NCBI RefSeq assembly: GCF_026013965.1
Contig: NZ_CP110341.1
Span: forward strand, 2,294,001 to 2,358,000
DNA length: 64,000 nt
Source of the DNA: Brevibacterium sp. JSBI002
Lineage (GTDB): Bacteria > Actinomycetota > Actinomycetes > Actinomycetales > Brevibacteriaceae
Reading direction: 5' to 3'
The stretch's first letter is position 1. Every line of letters starts with the position of its first letter. This document shows, piece by piece, positions 26,363-34,959 of the stretch. Below the pieces are notes generated by a model. It saw only the letters and a list, made by a program, of their open reading frames with translations. It was not told the DNA's origin and did not search any database. The position numbers and the translations under genes were made by a program.

Positions 26363-27332
26363 GAGTGTGCTCCTTGGTCGTTACGAGGCCGGATTGTTCG
26401 GCGATGCGAAAAAGACCTGTGGCAGCAGCGCGCGGATTCGCGTTGATCGTCTCTCGGCCCGCTCGGTGCAGTGCGCGGGTGTAGCGCTTCGTCAGATCTG
26501 TGGTCCCGCAGACGATGACGGGGGCGCTCGACTCAGCGACCACGGTGAGCTGGTGAGCCACCTCGGCGCCGATGAGCATTCCCGAGAGGTAGTCGTTGAT
26601 CTCTTCGGCGCGCAGGCGTCCGTTCAGGGCCCAGGTTCGGGCCGAGAAGATTGAGGACGTCAATGCGGCGGGGTTGTCGCCTACGTTCAGTCCCCAATCG
26701 AAGGCCTTGGAGTGGAAGCCCGCGGTGGGTTCAGCGAGGCGGCTGAGGATTGATGACGTGCTGAGCAGGCCGAAGAGCTCTCCGCTCATCGAGGTGGTGA
26801 AGTCGGTGACTCGTTGTCGGTGGCAGCTCACCCATTTGGTATGGGTACCAGGGAGGATCACCGTGCTGGGTTCGTCCTCATCTTCGCCGAGGAGGCCGAG
26901 CAGTTGGGTCTCTTCCCCGCGGATGACGTCGGGAGCGGTCGCCTCGGTCGGGGTTTTCTGCAGGCCGGGAACGATGTGGAGGTCACCCGTCGTCAGGTTG
27001 ACCGTCGTCAGTTCCCCGCCCATGTCGCTGAGGTCGGTGGGCAATTCGAGGTAGCCCGCCTCGGCGACACCCTGTGTTGAGCCGATCATTCCGCAGGCGA
27101 GCATCGGCAGGGGGCCGTAGCTGGTGAGCCAATCACCGGCCGCGGTTTCAGCGATTCGGGAGAAGTCGCCTCGGAGGTCTGTGGTGTCGGAGCTGACGGC
27201 CATGATGCCGTCGGAACCATTGCGTTCTGCGAGGACCTGTCCGTCGCTGCCGATGAGGAAAGCTCTCAGCGAGCTCGTTCCCCAGTCGAGGCCGATCATC
27301 TGTGGGGCCTCGGGTGGTGCCAGATTTGCCAT
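26355..27332 (-). CDS. dgoK: 2-dehydro-3-deoxygalactonokinase
   Basis: 325 residues from the ATG at 27332; a further ATG at 27362 is possible but lies close to the presumed operator. The first strand carries IGLDWGTSSLRAFLI, the phosphate-binding motif of the ASKHA-fold DgoK family. LACGMIGSTQGVAEAGYL and ILPGTHTKWV are further DgoK signatures. It phosphorylates 2-dehydro-3-deoxygalactonate at C6 before aldol cleavage. First gene of the minus-strand dgo operon, divergent from the IclR regulator gene. Confidence 0.88.
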   Translation of the reverse strand: MANLAPPEAPQMIGLDWGTSSLRAFLIGSDGQVLAERNGSDGIMAVSSDTTDLRGDFSRIAETAAGDWLTSYGPLPMLACGMIGSTQGVAEAGYLELPTDLSDMGGELTTVNLTTGDLHIVPGLQKTPTEATAPDVIRGEETQLLGLLGEDEDEPSTVILPGTHTKWVSCHRQRVTDFTTSMSGELFGLLSTSSILSRLAEPTAGFHSKAFDWGLNVGDNPAALTSSIFSARTWALNGRLRAEEINDYLSGMLIGAEVAHQLTVVAESSAPVIVCGTTDLTKRYTRALHRAGRETINANPRAAATGLFRIAEQSGLVTTKEHTHA

Positions 27333-27372
27333 AAGAGCCACTATGGGCACGTGTTCCACCATGCGCCACCGG

Positions 27373-27398
27373 TGTCCCTATATGTGGGATAGGTGACA
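27373..27398. promoter_or_regulatory. Candidate operator between dgoK and the IclR gene
   Basis: In the 73-bp divergent gap, TGTCCCTATA on one side and TATCCC with TGTCACC on the other strand form an imperfect inverted repeat (TGTC ... GACA ends). Position between two divergent genes and symmetry suggest a regulator site; the assignment to the IclR protein is an inference. Confidence 0.4.
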
Positions 27399-27405
27399 TA
27401 CTGGG

Positions 27406-28179
27406 GTGATGATCGAAGATTCTGGAACTGTTATCGGCGAAGCCATTCCGCAGGGCACTCAGACCCTGGCCAGAGGGCTGCAGATCGTCAGCGCCGTGGC
27501 TCATGGCTCGACGACGCTGAAGTCGATCGTTGATTCGACGGGTATCGGTCGGTCAAGTGCACACAGGATGATCCAGCTGTTGGTGCAGATGGGGTATCTG
27601 CGGCATGGGTCGCCGGGAGAGTTTCGGCTCGGGCCGACGCTGATCGAGTATGGTTTCACCGCGCTCAATCAGGATCCGCTGCCGGTCGTAGCCAGGGAGA
27701 GCCTAGAGGCGTTGGCTGAACGGACTCAGGACACGATCCATCTCTCGGTCGAGGATGGTGAGTCGGTGCTCTATCTCCATAAGATCCCAGGTACCCGTGG
27801 GGCCGAGATGCGCTCACGCATCGGCCATAGGATGCCGATGACACGCACCGGTGTCGGCAAGGCGCTGTTGCTGGGACAGGATGACCGGTGGGAGCGTTTG
27901 TTCGTTGCAGAGAACCCTGGTGCGGACTCCGCTGCGGTGGATGCATTCGTCAAGCGGATGCAGGGCTACACCCGCGACGGAGCCTCACTCGATCTCGAGG
28001 AGAATGAGCCGGGGATCCGGTGTGTGGCTGCTCCGGTTCGGGACGGCAGCGGAGACATCGTCGCCGGAATTTCACTGTCGGCGACGCGTCCCTTCATGCC
28101 GAAGGATCGGATGCAGGCGTTGGTGCCGGTGATGAAGGCGGCCGCGCGGGAGATTTCAGTGAAGTTGGGGTTCAAGTAA
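27406..28179 (+). CDS. IclR-family regulator of the galactonate operon
   Basis: 257 residues. The N-terminal winged HTH spans about 20-80 (TLARGLQIVSAVAHGSTTLKSIV with TGIGRSSAHRMIQLLVQMGYLR). The C-terminal IclR effector domain (80-255) includes DTIHLSVEDGESVLYLHKIPG and CVAAPVRDGSGDIVAGISLSATRPFM. It is divergent from dgoK with a short shared gap, the usual arrangement of an autoregulated local regulator. In E. coli the dgo regulator DgoR is of the GntR/FadR type, so an IclR protein here would be a different solution. The ligand is likely galactonate or a catabolic intermediate (inference). Confidence 0.82.
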   Translation: MMIEDSGTVIGEAIPQGTQTLARGLQIVSAVAHGSTTLKSIVDSTGIGRSSAHRMIQLLVQMGYLRHGSPGEFRLGPTLIEYGFTALNQDPLPVVARESLEALAERTQDTIHLSVEDGESVLYLHKIPGTRGAEMRSRIGHRMPMTRTGVGKALLLGQDDRWERLFVAENPGADSAAVDAFVKRMQGYTRDGASLDLEENEPGIRCVAAPVRDGSGDIVAGISLSATRPFMPKDRMQALVPVMKAAAREISVKLGFK

Positions 28180-28308
28180 CCCTACGCCGGGCGCTTGCAT
28201 TCCGACGAAGCTACTTGAACCAAATTCAGACCACCAGGCATATAACGCTACAAGCAATTAAATCGAACGGCTCATCCCCACCTCTGAATTAAGAGACGCA
28301 CGCACTAA

Positions 28309-29628
28309 TCAACTCATCCTGAAGAGCTGTTTGGCCAGCGAAGATCTAGGAATCACGGTCCCGTCAAACTCGAACTCGAAGAGGTGCATGCCTGTCTCTT
28401 CGGCCCACTGGATCGCTTGAGCCGAGTACCCTCCCAGCGAGAAAAATAATGCTAGCACATCACGATGCGCTGCTATGCCATAAAGCCGTTGAAGCTGCTC
28501 GCGAGATGATCGTCTCCCCTCAAGCTTGACCTGCGCAATTGCTTCCGTTGACTCAACGTCGATCCCGCCGTCAGCTCCCAAGCCAGTGGGGACGACGTTC
28601 GTGAACCCAGTTGCTTCCATAACTTCTGCTGCATAAATTTCGGCATCGCGAGGAGTCTTAATCAATCGTGGCGACGGAAGCCTCAGCGAACTACCAACAT
28701 CCGCACCGCCATCTATTTGCATTGGTTCAAATATCTGACGACTACCAGGCATTCTCGTGCCTGGTATCGCAGCATTCAAAATCTCTTCAAACCTGGCGTC
28801 TCTGTCTTGCCACTCGCGTAAGTGAGAATCGCCGATCAGGCTACTTCTCCTAATTAAATAATCATAGTCCTGCTCAAGTTCCACCCAGGATTCATAGCTC
28901 ACCCCAGGGATTCGCAAATTGCAAAATGCCCTATCTAATTGGTTAAAGAAATGGATGGACTCCGCCAAAGATGCACTAGGGAGCTTCCGGTAAGTCGCTG
29001 AATTATAGGCAGTGCAATCATTAGTGTTCAGTATATCCAGCATAATTTCGGGCCCCCGGCGCCCTTCGGTTACCAGCGCCACTACTAGCGCAACTACTCG
29101 CGTACCAAAGGTAATCGAACAATCGCTGACCACCTGATAATGCGTGGTGGATCCAGACGGACGAAACTGCGGCAACTGGCCGGGACCGCTTGGCGCTTTA
29201 ATGTGTCCCTCCAGCAACAAGGTCGGCCAGCTCACTATTGAATTGGCTTCGTACTTCTGAAGGAGATCTGATTCCACATCTGAAAACTGGGAATTATCTA
29301 CGGTGGGCTCGACAAATGCCAACGGCCTAGCTAAAAGTGCACCGCTGAGTGGATCGAGGTCATCCACGTATGCAATTAAATTAAGAGTAGTTTGGATGTC
29401 AAACATAAAGCCTTCGGCTTTACGCTCTTTTGAGCCGGCGTCGGGGAACGCCATTACAAACTGGTTGTGCTGATCGATCAGGGCAGAGATTGAGGTGTCC
29501 CAAGGAAAGACTGGGATCTCCAGGTAGCTATGAATCGCTTCTCGTTGCGCCTTGGTTGGGCGAGACCGCCTGAACAGGTCGGTTTCATCAGATTCTGGCG
29601 TCTTGAACCAATCCGATATTGCCATCAT
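28309..29628 (-). CDS. Mrr-like restriction endonuclease domain protein
   Basis: 439 residues. The last 100 or so form a PD-(D/E)XK fold of the Mrr_cat type: DAEIYAAEVMEATGF begins the domain, then GLGADGGIDV with the catalytic Asp, and IAQVKLEG with the Gln-x-Lys. The C-terminal VLALFFSLGGYSAQAIQWAEET is also typical of Mrr. The N-terminal 340 residues are not recognised and may sense or bind a substrate. Mrr enzymes cut methylated or foreign DNA. The gene is more AT-rich than the dgo operon and the patatin gene on either side, suggesting acquisition as a single-gene defence module. Confidence 0.8.
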   Translation of the reverse strand: MMAISDWFKTPESDETDLFRRSRPTKAQREAIHSYLEIPVFPWDTSISALIDQHNQFVMAFPDAGSKERKAEGFMFDIQTTLNLIAYVDDLDPLSGALLARPLAFVEPTVDNSQFSDVESDLLQKYEANSIVSWPTLLLEGHIKAPSGPGQLPQFRPSGSTTHYQVVSDCSITFGTRVVALVVALVTEGRRGPEIMLDILNTNDCTAYNSATYRKLPSASLAESIHFFNQLDRAFCNLRIPGVSYESWVELEQDYDYLIRRSSLIGDSHLREWQDRDARFEEILNAAIPGTRMPGSRQIFEPMQIDGGADVGSSLRLPSPRLIKTPRDAEIYAAEVMEATGFTNVVPTGLGADGGIDVESTEAIAQVKLEGRRSSREQLQRLYGIAAHRDVLALFFSLGGYSAQAIQWAEETGMHLFEFEFDGTVIPRSSLAKQLFRMS

Positions 29629-29883
29629 TGCTCACTTTCGGTCTCCACCACTGTTGTCTCCCAATGATAGAGGTCAGAGCACAGGCCCATTCGTGTTCTG
29701 TCAACATGTCAGACAACAATTCCCATGAGCTGTCACCCAAGTCGAGTCTCAGTCAAATTCGCATCCGCCGACACCGGGCCAGGCCCGCTCACTAAATCAA
29801 CGCCAGCAAAAACTCGTCCGGAAGCAGCTGTGCCCCGATTGGCCCATTATATTGGATGTCTTGCCCCGCCTCCGGGTCGCTTT

Positions 29884-30810
29884 CTAACTGAGCCCAACAC
29901 CAAGAAACTCCCGTATCACCGGCAGCTCCCGCTGTGCCTGCGACAATCCCATCCGGTGAGCGGCAGCTAGACGTGACAGGTCGCGGGTGCTGTTGTCGAC
30001 CGGCATGCGTTCGGGAGCAAACACATGCGCTTTCCCTTCTTCCTCGAGAGCAAAGATCTGTTCACGAGTCTCGTTGTACCGCTTCCACCGAGTCAACAAG
30101 GCATCGGCCAGTGCCGGATACTTGCGGAAGATGCCGCGATAGACCGCGGGGAATCGCTGCGGTGCCTTCCTGTACGTTCGTTCCTGGGTGAGCACGATGA
30201 CGAACTTCTCGAACCCCTCGCGCTGGGCCTGGCTCAACGCGATCCCGCCGTCCTCCCCCATCGCACCGTCGACGTAGACGTGACCATTCAAATGCACCGG
30301 AGGCATGAGGCCCGGCATCGTCGAGGAAGCACGGACTCGAACCATGAGGTCATCAATGTGTGGTGTGTCCTTCTTCGACCACACCACATCGTCACCGGAC
30401 TCCGCGTTGAAGCCGATGATCCGCATATCGCCTGTACTCGACTGGAATGAATCCCAGTCGAACGGAAGCGCCTCATTCGGCCCGCCGGCTTTCTGGTAGA
30501 TGTATTCCGCATTGAACATGCCTTGACCGCGCGCAAAATAGCGCAGTCCCCCGAACTGCTCGTCGGCTGCGAATTCGACGAACGACCGGCGAGCGCGCCA
30601 CGCATCTCCGGACAGATAATTCACCGTGTTCGAAGCGCCTGCACTGATTCCGGCGACCCACTCGAATGACAGACCGGCCCCTAGTAAGGTGACAACCATG
30701 GCGCTGGTCAGCGAGGCTCGCATGCCACCACCTTCGAAGATCAGAGCAGTGTCTTCGATCCGCGTGGTCTCAGCCGTCGCCACCTGTCCAGCATTCGTCA
30801 TAGTCGCCAT
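29884..30810 (-). CDS. Patatin-like phospholipase family protein (YjjU-like)
   Basis: 308 residues. It has the patatin signatures: oxyanion-hole GGGMR near residue 27, nucleophile Ser in GISAGAS near 55, and the dyad Asp in VDGAMGEDGGI. Residues such as LLGAGLSFEWVAGISAGA and ARRSFVEFAADEQFGGLRYFARG are typical of the bacterial YjjU/RssA-like lipid acyl hydrolases. No signal peptide, so probably a cytoplasmic or membrane-associated serine hydrolase of unknown substrate. It is divergent from the universal stress protein gene. Confidence 0.82.
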   Translation of the reverse strand: MATMTNAGQVATAETTRIEDTALIFEGGGMRASLTSAMVVTLLGAGLSFEWVAGISAGASNTVNYLSGDAWRARRSFVEFAADEQFGGLRYFARGQGMFNAEYIYQKAGGPNEALPFDWDSFQSSTGDMRIIGFNAESGDDVVWSKKDTPHIDDLMVRVRASSTMPGLMPPVHLNGHVYVDGAMGEDGGIALSQAQREGFEKFVIVLTQERTYRKAPQRFPAVYRGIFRKYPALADALLTRWKRYNETREQIFALEEEGKAHVFAPERMPVDNSTRDLSRLAAAHRMGLSQAQRELPVIREFLGVGLS

Positions 30811-30901
30811 CCTAACGAAAATCGGCCAGCTGATTACTCATCGGTAATCCACGGCTCGGCTGAGAAGAATGCGACGCCGGGCGTCATCCCCTCAGCCCGC
30901 G

Positions 30902-30931
30902 TTGTCCGCGTTCGTCCGACTGTCCTATAGT
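30902..30931 (+). promoter_or_regulatory. Candidate promoter of the universal stress protein gene
   Basis: TTGTCC at 30902-30907 and TATAGT at 30926-30931 with an 18-bp spacer, placed about 50 bp before the start codon at 30983. Resembles a vegetative sigma promoter. Confidence 0.5.
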
Positions 30932-30982
30932 CAACACGTCGGCCTCACCCGCCGCAGAACGATTCGAGTCGAAGGAGACTTC

Positions 30983-31879
30983 ATGCGCTACGTCGTCGGC
31001 ATCACCATGGACAGACGCGGACGTGACGCGGTCTCGCTCGCCCTCACCCTGGCTCAGTCGACACTGTCGTCCCACCCCGTCGAACTCGACCTCGTCCATG
31101 TCCTCCGCGGATCCCCGCCGGAGCAGACAGCGTCGAAACCCGAACGGGAGTACCAGAAGTTCTGCCTCGACGAGGCCGAGCAGTGCCTTTCCAAAACGCA
31201 CGACCTCGTTCCGAAATCCATCCGCTCGACGACCTCGGTCCATTTCGCCGATTCCATGGCAGCAGGCCTCATCGACGTCGCCACCACACGTCCCTGCGAT
31301 CTCATCGTCGTCGGCGCGGCCAGTCACGGCCCGCTGCGGCGCTTCACCGTCGGTTCCGTGGCCAATGCGCTCCTCCACGCCTCCCCGGTGCCGGTCGCTC
31401 TGGCCCCCTCCGGATACCTGCCGCCCAGCCGCCTCACCCGCCTCACCTGCGCCCTGGGCACTCGTCCCGGCGCCGAGGTGGCCCTCGACGTCGCCGTCCA
31501 GTCCTCGGTCCGGCACGACGTGCCGTTGCGGCTGATCTCGCTCATCGGCCTCGACTCCAGCACCGGAACCGAAGAGAGCGCCGAGGCGGCCCGTACTCAT
31601 GCGAAGAATCTGCTCCTGCGTGCCTCCCAGTCCGTCGACGACGCCACAGAGGTCATGGTCGATGTCGCCGATGGCCGATCCATCGAAGCGGCCATCGACA
31701 AACTCACCTGGGATGACGGCGAAATCGTCCTCATCGGCTCCAGTCGGCTGGCCAGAAGCCGGTCCATCTTCCTCGGCACGACCGCGAACAAGATGTTGCG
31801 CAGTCTCCCCGTCCCGATGGTCGTCGTCCCCCGCTACCCTGCGCCCGACACCGCTTTCGACAAAGACCTCTCCGTCTGA
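30983..31879 (+). CDS. Universal stress protein, tandem UspA domains
   Basis: 298 residues from the ATG at 30983, chosen because GAAGGAGA lies 5-8 nt upstream; the longer frame from 30869 has no support. Two UspA domains in tandem: the first begins RYVVGITMDRRGRDAVSLAL and ends with the nucleotide loop VVGAASHGPLRRFTVGSVA; the second ends with LIGSSRLARSRSIFLGTTA. Both retain the G-x2-G-x9-G-(S/T) ATP-binding pattern or close variants. Its stop is 12 bp before the MocR-like regulator gene on the same strand, so the two may be cotranscribed, an uncommon pairing. Confidence 0.85.
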   Translation: MRYVVGITMDRRGRDAVSLALTLAQSTLSSHPVELDLVHVLRGSPPEQTASKPEREYQKFCLDEAEQCLSKTHDLVPKSIRSTTSVHFADSMAAGLIDVATTRPCDLIVVGAASHGPLRRFTVGSVANALLHASPVPVALAPSGYLPPSRLTRLTCALGTRPGAEVALDVAVQSSVRHDVPLRLISLIGLDSSTGTEESAEAARTHAKNLLLRASQSVDDATEVMVDVADGRSIEAAIDKLTWDDGEIVLIGSSRLARSRSIFLGTTANKMLRSLPVPMVVVPRYPAPDTAFDKDLSV

Positions 31880-31891
31880 GCTGCGACATCT

Positions 31892-33400
31892 ATGACCTCC
31901 CACGACCACAACATCGCACCCGCACACGACTCCCCCGCCCGATCACCGATCGAGATCTCTCCGAATTCGAAGGAACCGCTCTACCGGCAGCTGCGCAGAG
32001 CGCTCGAACACCAGATCCTCTCTGGTGCCTACAGCCCGGAGGCGGCGCTCCCCTCGTCACGAGACCTGGCACATGAACTCGGGCTTTCGCGCAATACCGT
32101 CAACGCTGCCGTCCAGGAACTTGTCGCCACCGGACTCATCGAAGCCCGTCCGCGCAGCGGTCACTTCGTCAACAGCCGGCTGCTCGCCGAGCGCCGCCAT
32201 GAGGAGGATGGATCCGAACCTGCCGCCGGGTCCATCGATTGGGAGCAGAAGATCAGGCCTGTCCGCGACATCCACCTGCCGGAGATCACGAAGACCAAGA
32301 ACTGGCAGACCTACCCGTACCCGTTCGTCGCCGGACAAGTGGACCCCGACGAGTTCCCCCGGCTCGCCTGGGCCAAGGCCCTGCGCACCGCTATGGAACC
32401 CGAGCATCTGCCGTTCTCCGTCCGGGACGCCATCGACGAAGACGATCCGCTGCTGGTCAAACTGCTGTGCCAGCGCGTTTTGCCGAGCCGGGGCATCCAT
32501 GTCGATCCCGACAATGTCCTCATCACAGCAGGATCCCAACAGGGACTTGACCTCCTGGCACAGCTGCTCGTCGGGCCGGACACCACCGTCGGCGTCGAAG
32601 ACCCCGGATACGTCGACGCCAAACATGCCTTCGCCCGCGTCGGCGGCCAACTGTTTCCCTTGAAGGTCGACGATCGCGGCATGGTCCCTCCACCGAACGG
32701 ACTCGACCTCGTCTACGTCACCCCCAGCCACCACAGTCCCACGAACGTCACTCTCGATTCCTCGCGTCGCACGCAGCTGCTGACCCGTATGCGCGACTCG
32801 GACTCGCTCATCATCGAAGACGACTACGATTCTGAGTTCCGCTACCGCGGCAAACCCACTCCCGCACTCAAAGCCTTGCCCGGTTCCGAGCACGTAATCT
32901 ATCTGGGCTCATTCTCCAAATTCCTCGCCCCCGGCCTGCGACTCGGTTACATCGTCGCGGAACCCGAACTCATCAGACGCATGCGCAGGCACAGACGCTA
33001 CTCCATCCGCCACGTCCCCGGACACACCCAACGCGCCATGGCGCTGCTCATCGATTCCGGCCAATACCACCGTACGATTTCGCGTCGCCGCACCCAGCTG
33101 CGAAAGAAATGGGAGACGCTCGCTGCTGCGCTCGAGAAGCACCTGCCGTGGACCGTGCCTTTCCCCGCCGGAGGGGTCAGCGTGTGGATCGAAGCCCCTG
33201 CACATCTCGATGCGAGACTCCTCGCCGACGAATGCCTGCGCCGAGGCGTCGTGATCGAACGCGGCGATCCGTTCTTCCTCTCCCCCGGCTCCCACCGGAA
33301 CAACTTCAGACTCGGCTTCGCGGCCATCGACATCGAATCCATCGAACCCGGTGTGCGACTTCTCGCTGAGGCGATCGACGCAATCCTCACCGACCACTGA
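31892..33400 (+). CDS. tauR: MocR/GntR-type PLP regulator, TauR-like
   Basis: 502 residues. A GntR winged HTH occupies 30-95 (EPLYRQLRRALEHQILSGAY, LPSSRDLAHELGLSRNTVNAAVQELVATGLI), followed by a fold-type I aminotransferase domain (about 130-500) with LIIEDDYDSEFRYRGKP and the PLP-binding Lys in YLGSFSKFLAPGLRLGY. This is the MocR architecture of TauR, which activates taurine genes in several bacteria. It lies immediately upstream of the taurine aminotransferase gene on the same strand, and paired direct repeats at 33417-33470 are candidate sites. The TauR name is inferred from context. Confidence 0.8.
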   Translation: MTSHDHNIAPAHDSPARSPIEISPNSKEPLYRQLRRALEHQILSGAYSPEAALPSSRDLAHELGLSRNTVNAAVQELVATGLIEARPRSGHFVNSRLLAERRHEEDGSEPAAGSIDWEQKIRPVRDIHLPEITKTKNWQTYPYPFVAGQVDPDEFPRLAWAKALRTAMEPEHLPFSVRDAIDEDDPLLVKLLCQRVLPSRGIHVDPDNVLITAGSQQGLDLLAQLLVGPDTTVGVEDPGYVDAKHAFARVGGQLFPLKVDDRGMVPPPNGLDLVYVTPSHHSPTNVTLDSSRRTQLLTRMRDSDSLIIEDDYDSEFRYRGKPTPALKALPGSEHVIYLGSFSKFLAPGLRLGYIVAEPELIRRMRRHRRYSIRHVPGHTQRAMALLIDSGQYHRTISRRRTQLRKKWETLAAALEKHLPWTVPFPAGGVSVWIEAPAHLDARLLADECLRRGVVIERGDPFFLSPGSHRNNFRLGFAAIDIESIEPGVRLLAEAIDAILTDH

Positions 33401-33416
33401 CCCTCCCCTGTTAACT

Positions 33417-33470
33417 GGCACCAAATAACTCGCAACGGACTGGGACTTCATTCGGAACCAGATAATCGCG
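33417..33470. promoter_or_regulatory. Direct repeats upstream of the taurine aminotransferase gene (candidate regulator site)
   Basis: GGCACCAAATAACTCGC at 33417-33433 and GGAACCAGATAATCGC at 33454-33469 share GG-ACCA-ATAA-TCGC and are 37 bp apart. Direct repeats in this position are typical of MocR/TauR binding sites. The second contains GATAAT, which could be a -10 box. Confidence 0.45.
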
Positions 33471-33557
33471 AGAGTGATGTCAAGCACACCAACGAAGGAG
33501 TGCCGGAGTCGGGACGCCTCGACGTACCGACCCACACAGTTCGAATGGAGGGTTCGC

Positions 33558-34949
33558 GTGACGATCTCGGATTATGCAAATCGTGCCCAGCAGCACCTTT
33601 TTCCCCACTTCACCACCGGCAAGGTGTGGAACGACGCTGATCTCCCGATCATCGTCGAAGGCCACGGGAGCTACCTCACCGATGAGCGGGGCGACAAATA
33701 CCTCGACGGTCTGGCCGGACTGTTCTGCGTGAACATCGGGCATGGCCGCCAGGACATCCCCACTGCCGCCTACGAGCAGATGAGCCGTCTGTCCTATTGG
33801 ACCAACTGGGGTTCAGCCCACCCTGCCGCAGTGGATGCGGCGACCCGCATCGCCGGCCATGCCCCCGGCGACCTCGACACCGTCTTCTTCGTGAACTCGG
33901 GGTCCGAAGCAGTCGAATCCGCCGTCAAGTTCGCGCGCCAGTACCACCGGTCGCAGGGACAGCCCGAACGCACGAAGATCATCGCCCGAGACATGGCCTA
34001 CCACGGCACCACCCTCGGCGCTCTCGCCGTCACAGGCATCCCCGCGTACAAGGAGCCCTTCGGCGAACTCATGCCCGGCGTCTTCCACGTTCCCAACACC
34101 CTGGGCGAAAAGGTTCCGGCAGGCGGCACTGCAGCTGATCTGCCCTCGATCCAGGCCATCAGAGAACTCATCGACAGAGAAGGCGGAGGCACCTTCGCCG
34201 CCCTGTTCGCCGAGCCCGTCCAGAACTCACGCGGAGCCCTCGTCCCGCCCGAGGGCTACTGGCAGGAGCTGCGGAAGATCTGCGACGAACACGGGATCCT
34301 CCTCGTCGCCGACGAGGTCATCACCGGATTCGGGCGTCTGGGCGAATGGTTCGGCTCGATCAAGTTCGATGTCGTCCCCGACCTCATCACCTTCGCCAAG
34401 GGCTCGACCTCGGGCTACCTCCCCCTCGGCGGGGTCATCATCCGCAAGCCCCTGGCCGAGGCGCTGCTCGACTCCCCCGGTGCCGGGGTCTTCACCCACG
34501 GTGCCACGTGGGGCGGCCATCCGGTCGCCACTGCTGTCGCCAGCGCGAACCTCTCCGCACTGGAGACCGAGAACATTCCGGGCAACGTCCGCAGCCTCGA
34601 GCCGTACTTTCAGAACGGTCTGGACCGGATCGCCGAATCATACCGGTGCATCAGGGAATACCGCGGCACCGGGTTCTTCTACGCCATCGAGATGATGGCC
34701 GACCGCGACACCGGGGCCGAGCTGACTCCCGAAGCTTCGAAGCAGGTGCTCACCGAAGTGATCCCGACGTCGATGAAGGAAGTCGGGCTCATCACTCGCC
34801 CGGACAACCGCGGGGCCACAATGCTCGTCCTCTCGCCGCCGCTGGTCGCCGACCAGACCGTCCTCGACGATCTGCTCGACAAGGTCGACCACGTCATGGG
34901 GGCCGTCGACAAGCACCTCGGCGTATCTGCCCTGTCGGCTGCGGTCTGA
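33558..34949 (+). CDS. tpa: Taurine-type aminotransferase (class III, Tpa)
   Basis: 463 residues from a GTG at 33558, chosen because GGAGGG lies 6 nt upstream and the product then begins MTISDYANRAQQHLFPHF. Class III fold: GSYLTDERGDKYLDGLAGLF, then NSGSEAVESAVKFARQYH, the PLP Asp in LLVADEVITGFGRLGEWF and the Schiff-base Lys in ITFAKGSTSGYLPLGG. With pta next to it and xsc 6.6 kb away, taurine is the likely substrate, giving sulfoacetaldehyde and, with pyruvate as acceptor, alanine. A beta-alanine or 2-oxoglutarate specificity cannot be excluded from sequence alone. Confidence 0.82.
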   Translation: MTISDYANRAQQHLFPHFTTGKVWNDADLPIIVEGHGSYLTDERGDKYLDGLAGLFCVNIGHGRQDIPTAAYEQMSRLSYWTNWGSAHPAAVDAATRIAGHAPGDLDTVFFVNSGSEAVESAVKFARQYHRSQGQPERTKIIARDMAYHGTTLGALAVTGIPAYKEPFGELMPGVFHVPNTLGEKVPAGGTAADLPSIQAIRELIDREGGGTFAALFAEPVQNSRGALVPPEGYWQELRKICDEHGILLVADEVITGFGRLGEWFGSIKFDVVPDLITFAKGSTSGYLPLGGVIIRKPLAEALLDSPGAGVFTHGATWGGHPVATAVASANLSALETENIPGNVRSLEPYFQNGLDRIAESYRCIREYRGTGFFYAIEMMADRDTGAELTPEASKQVLTEVIPTSMKEVGLITRPDNRGATMLVLSPPLVADQTVLDDLLDKVDHVMGAVDKHLGVSALSAAV

Positions 34950-34959
34950 GGGACGCACC

